A stretch of 64,000 nt of DNA from Phil1 sp040767925 (GTDB taxonomy: Bacteria > Bacillota > Clostridia > Christensenellales > CAG-138). The notes under the pieces are model-generated. The model was not told the DNA's origin. It searched no databases and worked only from the letters and a program-made list of their open reading frames with translations. The position numbers were made by a program, and so were the translations under genes. Positions within the stretch are counted from its first letter, which is position 1. The number at the start of each line of letters is the position of its first letter. The stretch is from positions 1,488,001 to 1,552,000 of the forward strand of contig JAXGNN010000001.1 of NCBI GenBank assembly GCA_040767925.1, in the 5' to 3' direction. Below, one piece after another: positions 33,452 through 42,506 of this stretch.

Positions 33452-35228
33452 GGACAGAAAGACAAATACAATACTGGCGGCGCTTGGCGTTATCCCCGTG
33501 GTGTGGGCGGCCTTAATGGTCGCCCCTTTTCTGTCTGACGGGCTTGCGGGCATCATCGAGGGCTTCACCTCCGGCATGGCAGACCCCATGAAGATAACAT
33601 GGTGCGCCGATTCGCTCAAAGCTATTCTTATCTTCTTCGTCATCTATGGCTTGGGTATCGGCGTGTACCTATCGACAAAGCGCAACTACCGCAAAGGCGA
33701 GGAACACGGCAGCGCCAAATGGGGCAACGCAGCGCAGCTATCCAAGAAGTACGCCGATAAGAACAAATACGAGAACATCATCCTTACGCAAAACACGCGA
33801 ATAGGGCTTGACGGGCGCAAGCATCGCAGAAATCTCAACGTCCTTGTGTGCGGTGGCAGCGGCGCGGGAAAGACGCGCTTCTATGCCAAGCCGAATGTCA
33901 TGCAAGCCAACACCTCGTTTGTAGTCCTTGACCCCAAGGGTGAGATACTCCGCGATACGGGCTATATGCTTGAAAAAGAGGGATATGAAATACGGGTGCT
34001 TGACCTTATCAATACCGGGCGCAGTCATGGGTATAATCCGTTTGTGTATTTGCGCGACGATAAGGACGTTTTGAAGCTCGTTGCCAACCTTGTGCGGAAC
34101 ACCACGCCCAAGGGCGCACAGTCAAATGACCCGTTTTGGGAGCGCGCCGAAACTGCGCTGTTGGAAGCCCTTATCCTCTACCTTGTCAATGAAGCCCCGC
34201 CCGAAGAACAGAACTTCCCGATGGTCATGGAGATGATAAGCGCAGCGGAGGTCAAGGAGGAAGATGAGGGCTATACCTCTATCCTCGACGAACTGTTCAA
34301 TGCACTCGAACAGCGAAACCCCGCCCACCTTGCTTTGAAACAGTATCGGATTTTTAAGATGGCAGCGGGCAAGACCGCGAAAAGCATATTGATTTCTCTC
34401 GGCGTTCGCTTGGAGAAGTTTAACCTCCCGCAGATCGCAAGTGTGGTGAGCCATGACGAATTGAATCTGCCCTCGCTGGGCGATAAGAAAACGGCGCTGT
34501 TCGCTGTCATACCCGACAACGATTCATCGCTCAACTATATCATTGGCATGATGTATACGCAGCTTTTTCAAGAACTGTTCTACAAAGCCGACCAACTGCA
34601 CGGCGGCAGGCTGCCCGTTCACGTTCACTGTGTCATGGACGAGTTTGCCAATGTCGCTTTGCCCGACGAGTTTGACAAGCTGCTTTCGACCATGCGAAGC
34701 CGCGAGGTTTCGGTATCCATCATCATTCAGAACTTGGCGCAGCTAAAAGCCCTGTTTGAGAAGCAATGGGAAAGCATCGTCGGCAACTGCGACGAGTTTC
34801 TATACTTGGGCGGCAACGAGCAATCAACGCACAAATATGTGTCCGAACTGCTCGGCAAAGCGACCATTGATACGAACACTTACGGGCAGAGCAAGGGACG
34901 CAACGGGAGCTATTCGACCAACTGGCAGATCTCCGGCAGAGAGCTTTACACGCCCGATGAAGTCCGTATGCTCGACAACCGCTATGCCTTGCTGTTCATT
35001 CGCGGCGAGAGAGCCGTGCAGGACGATAAGTACGACCTCCTGCGCCATCCAAACATCAAGCTGACCGCTGACGGCGGAGCAAAACCGTATATCCACGGAC
35101 AAGCGCCCAATGCGCTTGATTCCGATTTCATCCTGTTGGACGGCGATATTTCCGACTATGAACTGCTGTCCGAAACCGATGTAGAAGAAATGCTCAAAAA
35201 AAGTGAAACGGAGGAACAAAAGAAATGA
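33435..35228 (+). CDS. virD4: VirD4/TraG-type coupling protein
   Basis: 597 residues. Two N-terminal membrane helices (about 15-40 and 58-78), then the ATPase: GGSGAGKTRFYAKPN (Walker A, about residue 139), FVVLDPKGEI, and HCVMDEFANVALPDEF (Walker B, about 397), followed by NEQSTHKYVSELLG and the end. Couples the relaxosome to the type IV secretion channel. Starts inside the preceding short frame; ends overlapping the next gene by 4 bases. Confidence 0.93.
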   Translation: MSNPSEDRKTNTILAALGVIPVVWAALMVAPFLSDGLAGIIEGFTSGMADPMKITWCADSLKAILIFFVIYGLGIGVYLSTKRNYRKGEEHGSAKWGNAAQLSKKYADKNKYENIILTQNTRIGLDGRKHRRNLNVLVCGGSGAGKTRFYAKPNVMQANTSFVVLDPKGEILRDTGYMLEKEGYEIRVLDLINTGRSHGYNPFVYLRDDKDVLKLVANLVRNTTPKGAQSNDPFWERAETALLEALILYLVNEAPPEEQNFPMVMEMISAAEVKEEDEGYTSILDELFNALEQRNPAHLALKQYRIFKMAAGKTAKSILISLGVRLEKFNLPQIASVVSHDELNLPSLGDKKTALFAVIPDNDSSLNYIIGMMYTQLFQELFYKADQLHGGRLPVHVHCVMDEFANVALPDEFDKLLSTMRSREVSVSIIIQNLAQLKALFEKQWESIVGNCDEFLYLGGNEQSTHKYVSELLGKATIDTNTYGQSKGRNGSYSTNWQISGRELYTPDEVRMLDNRYALLFIRGERAVQDDKYDLLRHPNIKLTADGGAKPYIHGQAPNALDSDFILLDGDISDYELLSETDVEEMLKKSETEEQKK

Positions 35229-35527
35229 GAATGTCCAAACGAATGAGGCTGCTTTTTTCGGTATTCTGCGTCACCGTATTGGTGTTTTCCATTACCACAA
35301 CTGCCTTTGCTACCGATGACCCGCTGCAAGTAATCAACAACCTCTCGGAGTTTGTGTTCGGCTTGATCCGCGCCATTGGTATTATCCTGCTTGCCTTTGG
35401 TATCGTACAGGTGGGCCTGAGCTTAAAGAGCCATGACCCGTCGCAGAGGGCGAACGGTTTTCTGACCCTCGCTGGCGGCGTTATCATCACCTTTGCCCGT
35501 GAGATTTTGAATCTCATCACGGGCTGA
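35225..35527 (+). CDS. VirB2/TrbC-like small membrane protein
   Basis: 100 residues. A signal peptide (LLFSVFCVTVLVFSITTTAFA, then TDD) is followed by two hydrophobic segments (FVFGLIRAIGIILLAFGIVQVG and FLTLAGGVIITFAREIL). This size and layout fit VirB2-like pilins of Gram-positive type IV systems (clostridial elements carry this gene after virD4). Overlaps virD4 by 4 bases. Confidence 0.7.
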   Translation: MRMSKRMRLLFSVFCVTVLVFSITTTAFATDDPLQVINNLSEFVFGLIRAIGIILLAFGIVQVGLSLKSHDPSQRANGFLTLAGGVIITFAREILNLITG

Positions 35528-35540
35528 TGGGAGGCGCGGT

Positions 35541-35762
35541 ATGTTTACACCTATCACAGAGCCGATGCACATTCACTCTCTGAACGGGCAGTTACGGGAC
35601 GCGACCATACTCGACAAGGTTGGCGACAACAAGTATATCGCCGAGTATGAGGGCGTGAAATGCACAGCCATCTACAATCCCTTCGTGGGGCGTTTCTATG
35701 TAGACGACAAGTACGGCATTATCAAGGACAAAACGCCTGCCCGATATGAGCTGTCCCGCTAA
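35541..35762 (+). CDS. Small conserved ICE protein (73 aa)
   Basis: MFTPITEPMHIHSLNGQLRDATILDKVGDNKYIAEYEGVKCTAIYNPFVGRFYVDDKYGII... A compact beta-rich protein seen between the pilin-like gene and virB6 in related elements; function unknown. GGGAGG lies upstream of the ATG. Confidence 0.7.
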   Translation: MFTPITEPMHIHSLNGQLRDATILDKVGDNKYIAEYEGVKCTAIYNPFVGRFYVDDKYGIIKDKTPARYELSR

Positions 35763-35773
35763 CCGCTGTCAAA

Positions 35774-35802
35774 GGCAAGCCCGCTTTCACGGCGGGCTTG
35801 CC
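35774..35802 (+). promoter_or_regulatory. Strong intercistronic hairpin before virB6
   Basis: GGCAAGCCCGC pairs perfectly with GCGGGCTTGCC (loop TTTCACG). No U-run follows, so it is more likely an mRNA-processing or stabilising stem than a terminator. Confidence 0.6.
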
Positions 35803-35825
35803 TCCCGAAAAAGGAGGTGAACGAC

Positions 35826-36665
35826 TTGGGAACGGGAAACTGGATACTGGACAATTTGTATAGCGCGCTTCAATTCTGGAACGCGAAGCTCGCTGAAATA
35901 TGGATGCTGATTACCCAATCGCCCCAGTCCTTTAAGGGCGGGGGCATTTGGGACGTTGTCACAGGAATCAATGGCGCATTGAAAGCCATTGGGTACGCGC
36001 TGCTTGTGCTTTTTTTCCTTGTGGGCGTCGTGAAAACGTGTGGCTCATTTGCGGAGATAAAGAAACCCGAACACGCGCTGAAGCTGTTTGTTCGCTTTGC
36101 GATAGCAAAGGGCGTTATCTCATACGGTCTTGACCTTATGATGGCGCTGTTCAAAATCGTACAGGGCATTGTAACAACGATTATCGGCTCGGGCGGGCTG
36201 GACGCAGCGCAGGCGGTCACGCTGCCCGACGGTATGATAACGGCGGTTGAAAACTTGACATTTCTTGAAAGCATACCCGCGTGGGCGGTCAGCCTAATCA
36301 TGTGCCTTGTGGTGTTCGTGCTTACGCTCGTTATGGTAATGAGCGTGTACGGGCGCTTCTTTCGGCTTTATCTCTATACGGCAATCGCGCCTGTCCCGCT
36401 ATCGACATTTGCGGGAGAGCCGTCCTCGCATATCGGCAAGAGCTTTCTGAAATCGTATGCCGCCGTCTGCTTAGAGGGGGCGATAATCGTACTCGCGTGC
36501 ATCATTTTCTCGGTGTTTGCAGCAGCCGAGCCGGTGGTGCCGGAGGGCGCAAACGCCGTGGCAATCGTGTGGGCGTATATGGGCGAGCTTATCTTTAATC
36601 TGCTCGTTTTGACGGGCGCAGTCAAAATGTCGGAGCGCGTTGTACGCGAGATGTTTGGATTGTAA
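35826..36665 (+). CDS. virB6: VirB6/TrbL-like membrane protein
   Basis: 279 residues with at least six hydrophobic segments (e.g. AIGYALLVLFFLVGVVKTCG, LIMCLVVFVLTLVMVMSVYG, LYTAIAPVPLSTF). The IAPVPLS motif is typical of VirB6/TrbL. I chose the TTG at 35826, 8 bases after AAGGAGG; the GTG at 35817 overlaps that ribosome site. Part of the inner-membrane channel. It is the last gene before the inserted regulator/SLOG cassette. Confidence 0.8.
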   Translation: MGTGNWILDNLYSALQFWNAKLAEIWMLITQSPQSFKGGGIWDVVTGINGALKAIGYALLVLFFLVGVVKTCGSFAEIKKPEHALKLFVRFAIAKGVISYGLDLMMALFKIVQGIVTTIIGSGGLDAAQAVTLPDGMITAVENLTFLESIPAWAVSLIMCLVVFVLTLVMVMSVYGRFFRLYLYTAIAPVPLSTFAGEPSSHIGKSFLKSYAAVCLEGAIIVLACIIFSVFAAAEPVVPEGANAVAIVWAYMGELIFNLLVLTGAVKMSERVVREMFGL

Positions 36666-36666
36666 C

Positions 36667-36990
36667 TTACTCCTGCAATCCTAACATGAAGCCGAGCGCC
36701 TTGCTTCGCTGATCTTTGGTGAGCTTTTTGTATACGGCTACTATTTCAAGCTCGTCAGCAGTGAAGCCTTCTATTGTTAGCTGCGAGATCGGCGTTTGTA
36801 TCTCTGTTCTTTCAAGCAAGTAATCAACCGACGTGCCAAGAAAATCAGCCATTTTACTAATGGTATCAACGCTTGGCTTTGTCTTTCCTAACTCATACCC
36901 ACTAATTGTTTCTTGCGCGACACCAACTTCAACGCTCAAACGCAACTGAGTTATGTTTTTCTTTTCTCGAATTAAGCGAAGATGCTCCAT
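36667..36990 (-). CDS. XRE-family repressor of the inserted cassette
   Basis: 107 residues: LRLIREKKNITQLRLSVEVGVAQETISGYELGKTKPSVDTI is a Cro/C1 HTH; the C-terminus is a short helical dimerisation region. It runs against the conjugation operon and ends 1 base after virB6. It is divergent from the SLOG gene across a 115-base region with two ATAGATGTAnTAC repeats, so it probably represses itself and the SLOG gene. Confidence 0.85.
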   Translation of the reverse strand: MEHLRLIREKKNITQLRLSVEVGVAQETISGYELGKTKPSVDTISKMADFLGTSVDYLLERTEIQTPISQLTIEGFTADELEIVAVYKKLTKDQRSKALGFMLGLQE

Positions 36991-37002
36991 ATCAAACCTC
37001 CG

Positions 37003-37079
37003 ATAGATGTACTACCTATAAGTCTATGCGTTATGCTTGTTTTTATCAGATGACAGGTTTATACTCATAGATGTATTAC
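37003..37079 (+). promoter_or_regulatory. Operator repeats and promoter between repressor and SLOG gene
   Basis: ATAGATGTACTAC at 37003 and ATAGATGTATTAC at 37067 (64 bases apart). Between them TTGTTT (37037) - 17 - TATACT (37060) forms a promoter toward the SLOG gene, with the second repeat at its start point. Confidence 0.6.
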
Positions 37080-37105
37080 GCATATTTCGAGAGGTTTCGC
37101 ACATT

Positions 37106-37663
37106 ATGGGCAAGAAGAATACTTGTTGCTTTACGGGTCACAGACCGCTGAAGTTCCCGTGGGGGTATGATGAGGAATGGGCGGATTGCGTCAAACTGAA
37201 GCTAAAGCTCGCTTGCGAGATAGAGGCGATGCGACAGAAAGGTGTGACGACCTTTATTTCCGGCATGGCGATTGGCGTGGATATGTGGGCTGCGGAGATC
37301 GTACTTGACTTGAAACGCGCCTATCCGCAGGATACGATAGAGCTCATCGCCGCTATTCCATTCGAGGGACAGGCAAACAAATGGAGCGTCGAGTATCGGG
37401 AGCGATACTTTGATATACTGGCGAAAGCCGATCAAGAGTTCATTTTTCAAGAGCATTACACCAAAAGCTGTATGCACGAAAGAAACCGCTTCATGGTAGA
37501 CAACTCAGCCTATATGATAGCCGTGTTCAACGGCGAAAAGGGCGGCACGGCGAACACACTACACTACGCAGAATCAAAGGGCTTGAATATTGTCATCATC
37601 AATCCCCACGACCTCTCGCGTGATGAAAAGCCGCTCTATCGCGGGCTGAAGCTGCTGAAATAG
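37106..37663 (+). CDS. SLOG/YpsA-like (DUF1273) protein
   Basis: 185 residues: CCFTGHRPLKFPWGYDEEW at the N-terminus and later FISGMAIGVDMWAAEIVL, MHERNRFMVDNSAYMIAVFNGEKGGTANTL. This is the DprA/TIR-like SLOG fold seen in YpsA, predicted to bind nucleotide-derived ligands. It carries its own terminator. Located as a regulated cassette inside the transfer operon, which hints at a defence or signalling role, but this is inference. Start at 37106 chosen for GAGAGG upstream; an extension to 37037 covers the promoter. Confidence 0.85.
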   Translation: MGKKNTCCFTGHRPLKFPWGYDEEWADCVKLKLKLACEIEAMRQKGVTTFISGMAIGVDMWAAEIVLDLKRAYPQDTIELIAAIPFEGQANKWSVEYRERYFDILAKADQEFIFQEHYTKSCMHERNRFMVDNSAYMIAVFNGEKGGTANTLHYAESKGLNIVIINPHDLSRDEKPLYRGLKLLK

Positions 37664-37683
37664 CGAACAACAAAAAACACAAG

Positions 37684-37710
37684 GCTTCCGAGCAATCGGG
37701 AGCTTTTTTG
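37684..37710 (+). terminator. Terminator of the SLOG gene
   Basis: GCTTCCGA pairs with TCGGGAGC (GCAA loop), followed by TTTTTT, 24 bases before prgI. Confidence 0.8.
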
Positions 37711-37727
37711 ATTGGAGGGAAAACGAA

Positions 37728-38144
37728 TTGGAAGTGAAAATCAACCGTGAGATACGGGACTATCAAGAAAGCATATTCTTCGGGCTGAACTTGCGTCAGC
37801 TCGTTTTTTCTATCCTCGCCATCGGCGTCGCCGTTGGCATCTACTTTGGACTGAACAACATTCTCGGCACAGAAACCGTGTCGTGGATGTGTATTCTCGG
37901 CGCTGCTCCGTTCGCCGCATTGGGCTTTATCCGCTACAACGGAATGAACGCGGAGGAGTTTATCGGCGCATATATCAAGTCCGAGTGGCTCATGCCGAAG
38001 CACCTGTGCTTTGAGGGCGAGAACGTGTATTGCCTTGCGCTTGGCGAAGCGATTGAGAACAGGCGACCCGATATGCAGGACAGCCGCTATCAGAACAAAC
38101 CGAGAAAGAAGAAAAAGAGAAACGGAGGCAGACGCGATGATTAA
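37728..38144 (+). CDS. prgI: PrgI-family (VirB3-like) protein
   Basis: 138 residues: MEVKINREIRDYQESIFFGLNLRQLVFSILAIGVAVGIYF, then a second helix (WMCILGAAPFAALGFIRY), then GMNAEEFIGAYIKSEWL. Matches PrgI, the VirB3 equivalent of Gram-positive systems, which partners the VirB4 ATPase. TTG start after TTGGAGGG. Overlaps virB4 by 8 bases. Confidence 0.88.
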   Translation: MEVKINREIRDYQESIFFGLNLRQLVFSILAIGVAVGIYFGLNNILGTETVSWMCILGAAPFAALGFIRYNGMNAEEFIGAYIKSEWLMPKHLCFEGENVYCLALGEAIENRRPDMQDSRYQNKPRKKKKRNGGRRDD

Positions 38145-40485
38145 AGCACTCTCCCGCATATTGAAGCAGGACAAGGAGCGCATGAATATCCCCAAGTCCG
38201 TGCAGCAGGTCATTCCTGTCAAGCGGGTATGGCTCGACGGCATTTGGCTTGTCGGAAACAAGTACAGCAAGTGCTGGCGCTTCACCGACATCAACTATGC
38301 GATAGCTTCAAAGGACGACAAGACATCTATGTTCCTTGACTATTCGGAGCTTCTCAATGCGCTCGACAGCAACGCTACGACCAAGATTACGATCTGCAAC
38401 AAGCAGATGAACAAGCAGGCGTTTGAGGAATCCATACTGCTGCCCTTGCAGGGCGATCATTACGACGGGTATCGCAAGGAATACAACGATATGCTCATGG
38501 ACAAGGTGACGGACGTATCAAACTCCATCGTACAGGAACGCTACATCACCGTTTCCGTCGCGGTGAAAGACATTGACGAAGCGCGCAACTACTTTAACCG
38601 CGTGGGCGCAGACCTTTCCTCACACCTTTCGCAGCTTTCGTCCTCCTGTGAGGAATTGGACAGCGTAGAGCGTTTCCGCATCTTCCACGACTTCTTCCGT
38701 GCGGGGGAGGAAGTCAGCTTCAGCATGGATTTGAAGCAGATGATAAGGCAAGGGCGTTCCTTCCGCGACTATATCTGCCCCGACACCTTTGAGTTCAGCA
38801 AAGACTGTTTCAAGATGGGCAAGACCTACGGGCGCGTGCTGTTCCTCAAAGATTACGCCTCATATATCAAGGACAGCCTTGTTGCCGAGCTTTGCGAGCT
38901 TAATCGCAATCTGTTCTTCTCCACCGATGTTATCCCAATCCCCACGGACGAAGCGGTGCGCGAGGTGGAAAACAAGCTGCTCGGCGTGGAAACGAACATC
39001 ACCAACTGGCAGCGAAAGCAGAATCAGAACAACAACTTCTCCGCTGTTATCCCATACGACTTGGAACAGCAGCGCAAGGAAGCCAAGGAGTTTCTCGACG
39101 ACCTTACGACCCGCGACCAGCGCATGATGTTCGGGCTTGTGACTATCGTCCATACAGCAAAAAGCAAGAAGCAGCTTGACCGCGACACCGAAACGCTCCA
39201 GAGCATCGCGCGAAAGCACCTGTGTCAGCTTAGCGTCTTGAAGTTTCAGCAGATGGACGGGCTGAACACGGCGCTGCCCTACGGGTTGCGAAAAATCAAC
39301 GCGCTTCGGACGCTGACTACCGAGAGCATGGCGGTACTCATGCCGTTCCGCGCCCATGAAATCATGGATATTGGCGGGACGTACTGCGGTATGAACGCCA
39401 TCAGCCACAACCTTATCATTGCCAACAGGAAAAACCTCATCAACGGCAACGGTTTTATACTCGGCGTATCCGGCTCGGGCAAATCCTTCTTCACAAAGCG
39501 GGAGATCGTGTCGCTGTTCCTCGGGACAAACGATGAAATCATCATCGCAGACCCGCAGAACGAGTACACGCCGCTTGTGAACGCATTGGGCGGCGCGGCC
39601 ATCAACCTCTCTCCGACCTCGCCCAATCATATCAACGCTATGGACTTGGCGCTCGGCTACGGCGACAGCGAAAATCCGCTTATCGCAAAGAGCGAGTTTG
39701 TGCTTTCGTTCATCGAGCAGATCATGGGCGGCGCGAATAAGCTCGAAGCGGTTGACAAGTCTATCATTGACCGCTGCCTTACCAATATCTACGCGGAATA
39801 CCTTTCGAGCAACTATACCATTCAGCCCCCGACGCTCTCCGACCTGTACGCAGAGCTAAAGAAACAGAAAGAGAAGCAGGCAAAGGAGCTTGCGCTTGCC
39901 ATTGAGATGATTTCACAGGGTAACCTCAATATGTTCGCCCATCAGACCAATGTAGACGTGCATAACAGGCTCATCGCCTACGGCATACGCGACCTCGGCA
40001 AGCAGCTTCGGACGCCGGGTATGCTCGTTATGACCGACGCCATTCGTAACCGCGTAGCGCGAAACCGTGAGCGCGGCATCCGTACCCACGTTATCCTTGA
40101 CGAGATGCACATCTTCTTTGCCAACGACCTATCGGCGCAGTTCTTCGCGGAATCGTGGAAACAGTTTCGTAAGGACGGCGCGCTTGCGACGGGTATCACG
40201 CAGAACGTGGAGGATTGCTTAAAATCCCTCACCGCCCGCACCATGCTTGCAAACTCCGAGTATCTTGTCATGCTCAACCAAGCTCCGACAGACCGCATCG
40301 AGCTTGCCAAGCTCCTGCACATTTCCGACAATCAGCTTTCGTATATCACCAATGTCGGCTTCGGCAAAGGGCTTTTGAAATGCGGAAACTCCATCGTGCC
40401 TTTCGTTGACAATTTTCCCAAGAATACAAGGCTATATCAGCTTATGTCAACCAAGCCCGGGGAGATACAGGAAATCCTCGGCTGA
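38137..40485 (+). CDS. virB4: VirB4/TraE-type ATPase
   Basis: 782 residues. Start ATG with AACGGAGG upstream, inside the end of prgI. Walker A GVSGSGKSFFTK near residue 443, IIADPQNEYTPL (RecA-core strand), and Walker B THVILDEMHIFF near residue 650; ends NTRLYQLMSTKPGEIQEILG. Energises assembly of the conjugation channel at the membrane. The motifs are intact. Confidence 0.93.
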   Translation: MIKALSRILKQDKERMNIPKSVQQVIPVKRVWLDGIWLVGNKYSKCWRFTDINYAIASKDDKTSMFLDYSELLNALDSNATTKITICNKQMNKQAFEESILLPLQGDHYDGYRKEYNDMLMDKVTDVSNSIVQERYITVSVAVKDIDEARNYFNRVGADLSSHLSQLSSSCEELDSVERFRIFHDFFRAGEEVSFSMDLKQMIRQGRSFRDYICPDTFEFSKDCFKMGKTYGRVLFLKDYASYIKDSLVAELCELNRNLFFSTDVIPIPTDEAVREVENKLLGVETNITNWQRKQNQNNNFSAVIPYDLEQQRKEAKEFLDDLTTRDQRMMFGLVTIVHTAKSKKQLDRDTETLQSIARKHLCQLSVLKFQQMDGLNTALPYGLRKINALRTLTTESMAVLMPFRAHEIMDIGGTYCGMNAISHNLIIANRKNLINGNGFILGVSGSGKSFFTKREIVSLFLGTNDEIIIADPQNEYTPLVNALGGAAINLSPTSPNHINAMDLALGYGDSENPLIAKSEFVLSFIEQIMGGANKLEAVDKSIIDRCLTNIYAEYLSSNYTIQPPTLSDLYAELKKQKEKQAKELALAIEMISQGNLNMFAHQTNVDVHNRLIAYGIRDLGKQLRTPGMLVMTDAIRNRVARNRERGIRTHVILDEMHIFFANDLSAQFFAESWKQFRKDGALATGITQNVEDCLKSLTARTMLANSEYLVMLNQAPTDRIELAKLLHISDNQLSYITNVGFGKGLLKCGNSIVPFVDNFPKNTRLYQLMSTKPGEIQEILG

Positions 40486-40545
40486 ATATCGGGCAATCGC
40501 TTCGGCGGTTGCCTTTTACATATCCCGATGAAAGGAGAGGTGAAA

Positions 40546-42486
40546 TTGAAAGATGTAAAAACAAGATCGTCAACAAAGACGCCGCGCATATTGACGGAAA
40601 CGGCAAGAGCGCCAAAGGAGCTTGCGCGTAAATCCATCATTGAATCCAAGGAAAAGGCAAAAGAGGTAGCCGAACGTCAGCAGCCGCAGGATGAATCGCC
40701 GGAGCAGTACGCTGAAAACCGCGTAGAGCAAACAGCCGAGGAAACCGTACACCGTGCAGGCGACGAGGTTTCCTATCAAGGCAGACAAATCGTTCAAAAG
40801 GCAAAGGACGCAAAGCGGAGCAGGGACAGCTTTGAGCAGCAAAGCAATCCCGCCTCGCGTTCCACAGCGGACGGAGGCGCGGCGCAGCCGAGCAACCCCG
40901 CCGCTTCAAGGGGCAACGCCGCCAATCAGACCAATGCCTACCGTGCGGGGCGGGAGCGCGTCATTCGCAACACGCAGACCGCACGGAACACACGCTACAC
41001 CGCAAGGTCGGCACAGCAGACGGCGCAGAGCGCGGAACGCACAGCGGCAGCTACAAAGAACGCTGTAAAGACCTCGGCGCGCACCGCCGTAAAGACCTCG
41101 CAGCAGAGCGTCAAGGTAACAAAGCATACCGTGAAAACGGCTGAGAAAGCCGCAGTCAAGACCGCTGAGGTGAGCGCAAAGCTCTCACAAAAGGCAGCGC
41201 TGGCGGCGGCGAAAGCGGCACAGATGGCGGCAAAGGCAGCACAGGCCGCAGCAAAAGCGGCGGCGGCAGCGGCAAAGGCGGCGGCGAAAGCCATAGCTGC
41301 CATCATCAAGTGGATCGTCGCAGCGGTCAAGGCTTTGATAGCTGCTATCGCGGCGGGGGGCTGGGTGGCAGTTGTTATTATCGTTGTCGCGGCGTTGATT
41401 GCCGTGGTGCTGTGCCTGTGCTTCGGTGTGTTTTCCTCCAACGAGAGCGCGGACGGAACGCCCATGACGGACGCTATCGTTTCTATTGACGATGAGTTTA
41501 CCGCTTCCATACAGGCACGGATTGACGAACTGACCGCAAGCGCCGACGCCGATGTGGTGGAAATCCTGTTTACGGGGGATATGGAGGACGAGAATAGCTC
41601 CGTATCAAATTGGGTGGACGTGCTTGGCGTGTACTCGGTCTATGCTACCACGGGCGAAGATGCAGCGGAGGTCATATCGGTCACGCCCGAGAACATAGAG
41701 AAGCTCCGAACGGTTTTCTATGACATGAACAGCTTTTCAGTCACCACAGAAACCGAAACCGTTGAAGAAGTTGAGGTTGATGAGTACGGCGCAATCGTGC
41801 TTGACGAGGATGGAGAACCGATAGTAAAAACCACCACGACCCTTTATATCAACATCGAGGTCACAAGCCTTGACTACCGCGACGGCGCGGACATATACGG
41901 CTTTGACGAGAGCCAAATGGAGATGCTCAAGGAAATCATGCGCCCCGACTATTACCCCCTGTTTGCCGAGCTTTGCGGGCAAACGCTTGGCGACGGCGGC
42001 GAATACGGGCTTGGTCTTGACATCAATCCCGACCTCCCGCCGAATGAACTCGGCGCGCAGATCGTACAGGCTGCAAAGCGTTATATCGGGCGCAGCTATT
42101 CGAGCATGGATTGCTCCGGCTTGGTGCGCGCAGCATACCGTGATTGCGGGCTGTCCTCCATGAACGGTCTGAACTCCGCTTCGATGGCGAAGAAGTGCCA
42201 AGAGATGGGCGTACTGTTCACCGACCCGTCGCAGTTACAATCGGGCGACATCATCTTCTTTGCCCGCAAGGACGCAAGGCGCGGCGAGGGCTACTGCACA
42301 GACCACAGACGATGCGGCAACGGACGCTGTAAGAGATGGATGCAGATTCACCACGTCGCCATCTACATCAACGGTGAGTTCCTTATCGACAGCACAGGCG
42401 GCAACAACTCTGTTCAGATCAGAAAGCATTGGGGCAAAAACGGCTCTGAGTGGCAATGGATTTGCTTTGGTCGCCCCACAAACTAA
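40546..42486 (+). CDS. Bifunctional NlpC/P60 peptidoglycan hydrolase (CD1108-like) of the transfer system
   Basis: About 646 residues from the TTG at 40546 (AAAGGAGAGG upstream; the ATG at 40528 overlaps it). A long cytoplasmic, Ala/Lys-rich coiled coil with repeated AAKAAQMAAKAAQAAAK-type blocks precedes one membrane helix (VAVVIIVVAALIAVVLCLCF), an extracellular CD1108-like domain, and a C-terminal NlpC/P60 domain with catalytic Cys in MDCSGLVRAAY and His in IHHVAIYING. Opens the cell wall for the conjugation channel. Overlap and order after virB4 match other elements. Confidence 0.88.
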   Translation: MKDVKTRSSTKTPRILTETARAPKELARKSIIESKEKAKEVAERQQPQDESPEQYAENRVEQTAEETVHRAGDEVSYQGRQIVQKAKDAKRSRDSFEQQSNPASRSTADGGAAQPSNPAASRGNAANQTNAYRAGRERVIRNTQTARNTRYTARSAQQTAQSAERTAAATKNAVKTSARTAVKTSQQSVKVTKHTVKTAEKAAVKTAEVSAKLSQKAALAAAKAAQMAAKAAQAAAKAAAAAAKAAAKAIAAIIKWIVAAVKALIAAIAAGGWVAVVIIVVAALIAVVLCLCFGVFSSNESADGTPMTDAIVSIDDEFTASIQARIDELTASADADVVEILFTGDMEDENSSVSNWVDVLGVYSVYATTGEDAAEVISVTPENIEKLRTVFYDMNSFSVTTETETVEEVEVDEYGAIVLDEDGEPIVKTTTTLYINIEVTSLDYRDGADIYGFDESQMEMLKEIMRPDYYPLFAELCGQTLGDGGEYGLGLDINPDLPPNELGAQIVQAAKRYIGRSYSSMDCSGLVRAAYRDCGLSSMNGLNSASMAKKCQEMGVLFTDPSQLQSGDIIFFARKDARRGEGYCTDHRRCGNGRCKRWMQIHHVAIYINGEFLIDSTGGNNSVQIRKHWGKNGSEWQWICFGRPTN

Positions 42487-42506
42487 AACAGAAAGAGAGA
42501 AAGACT

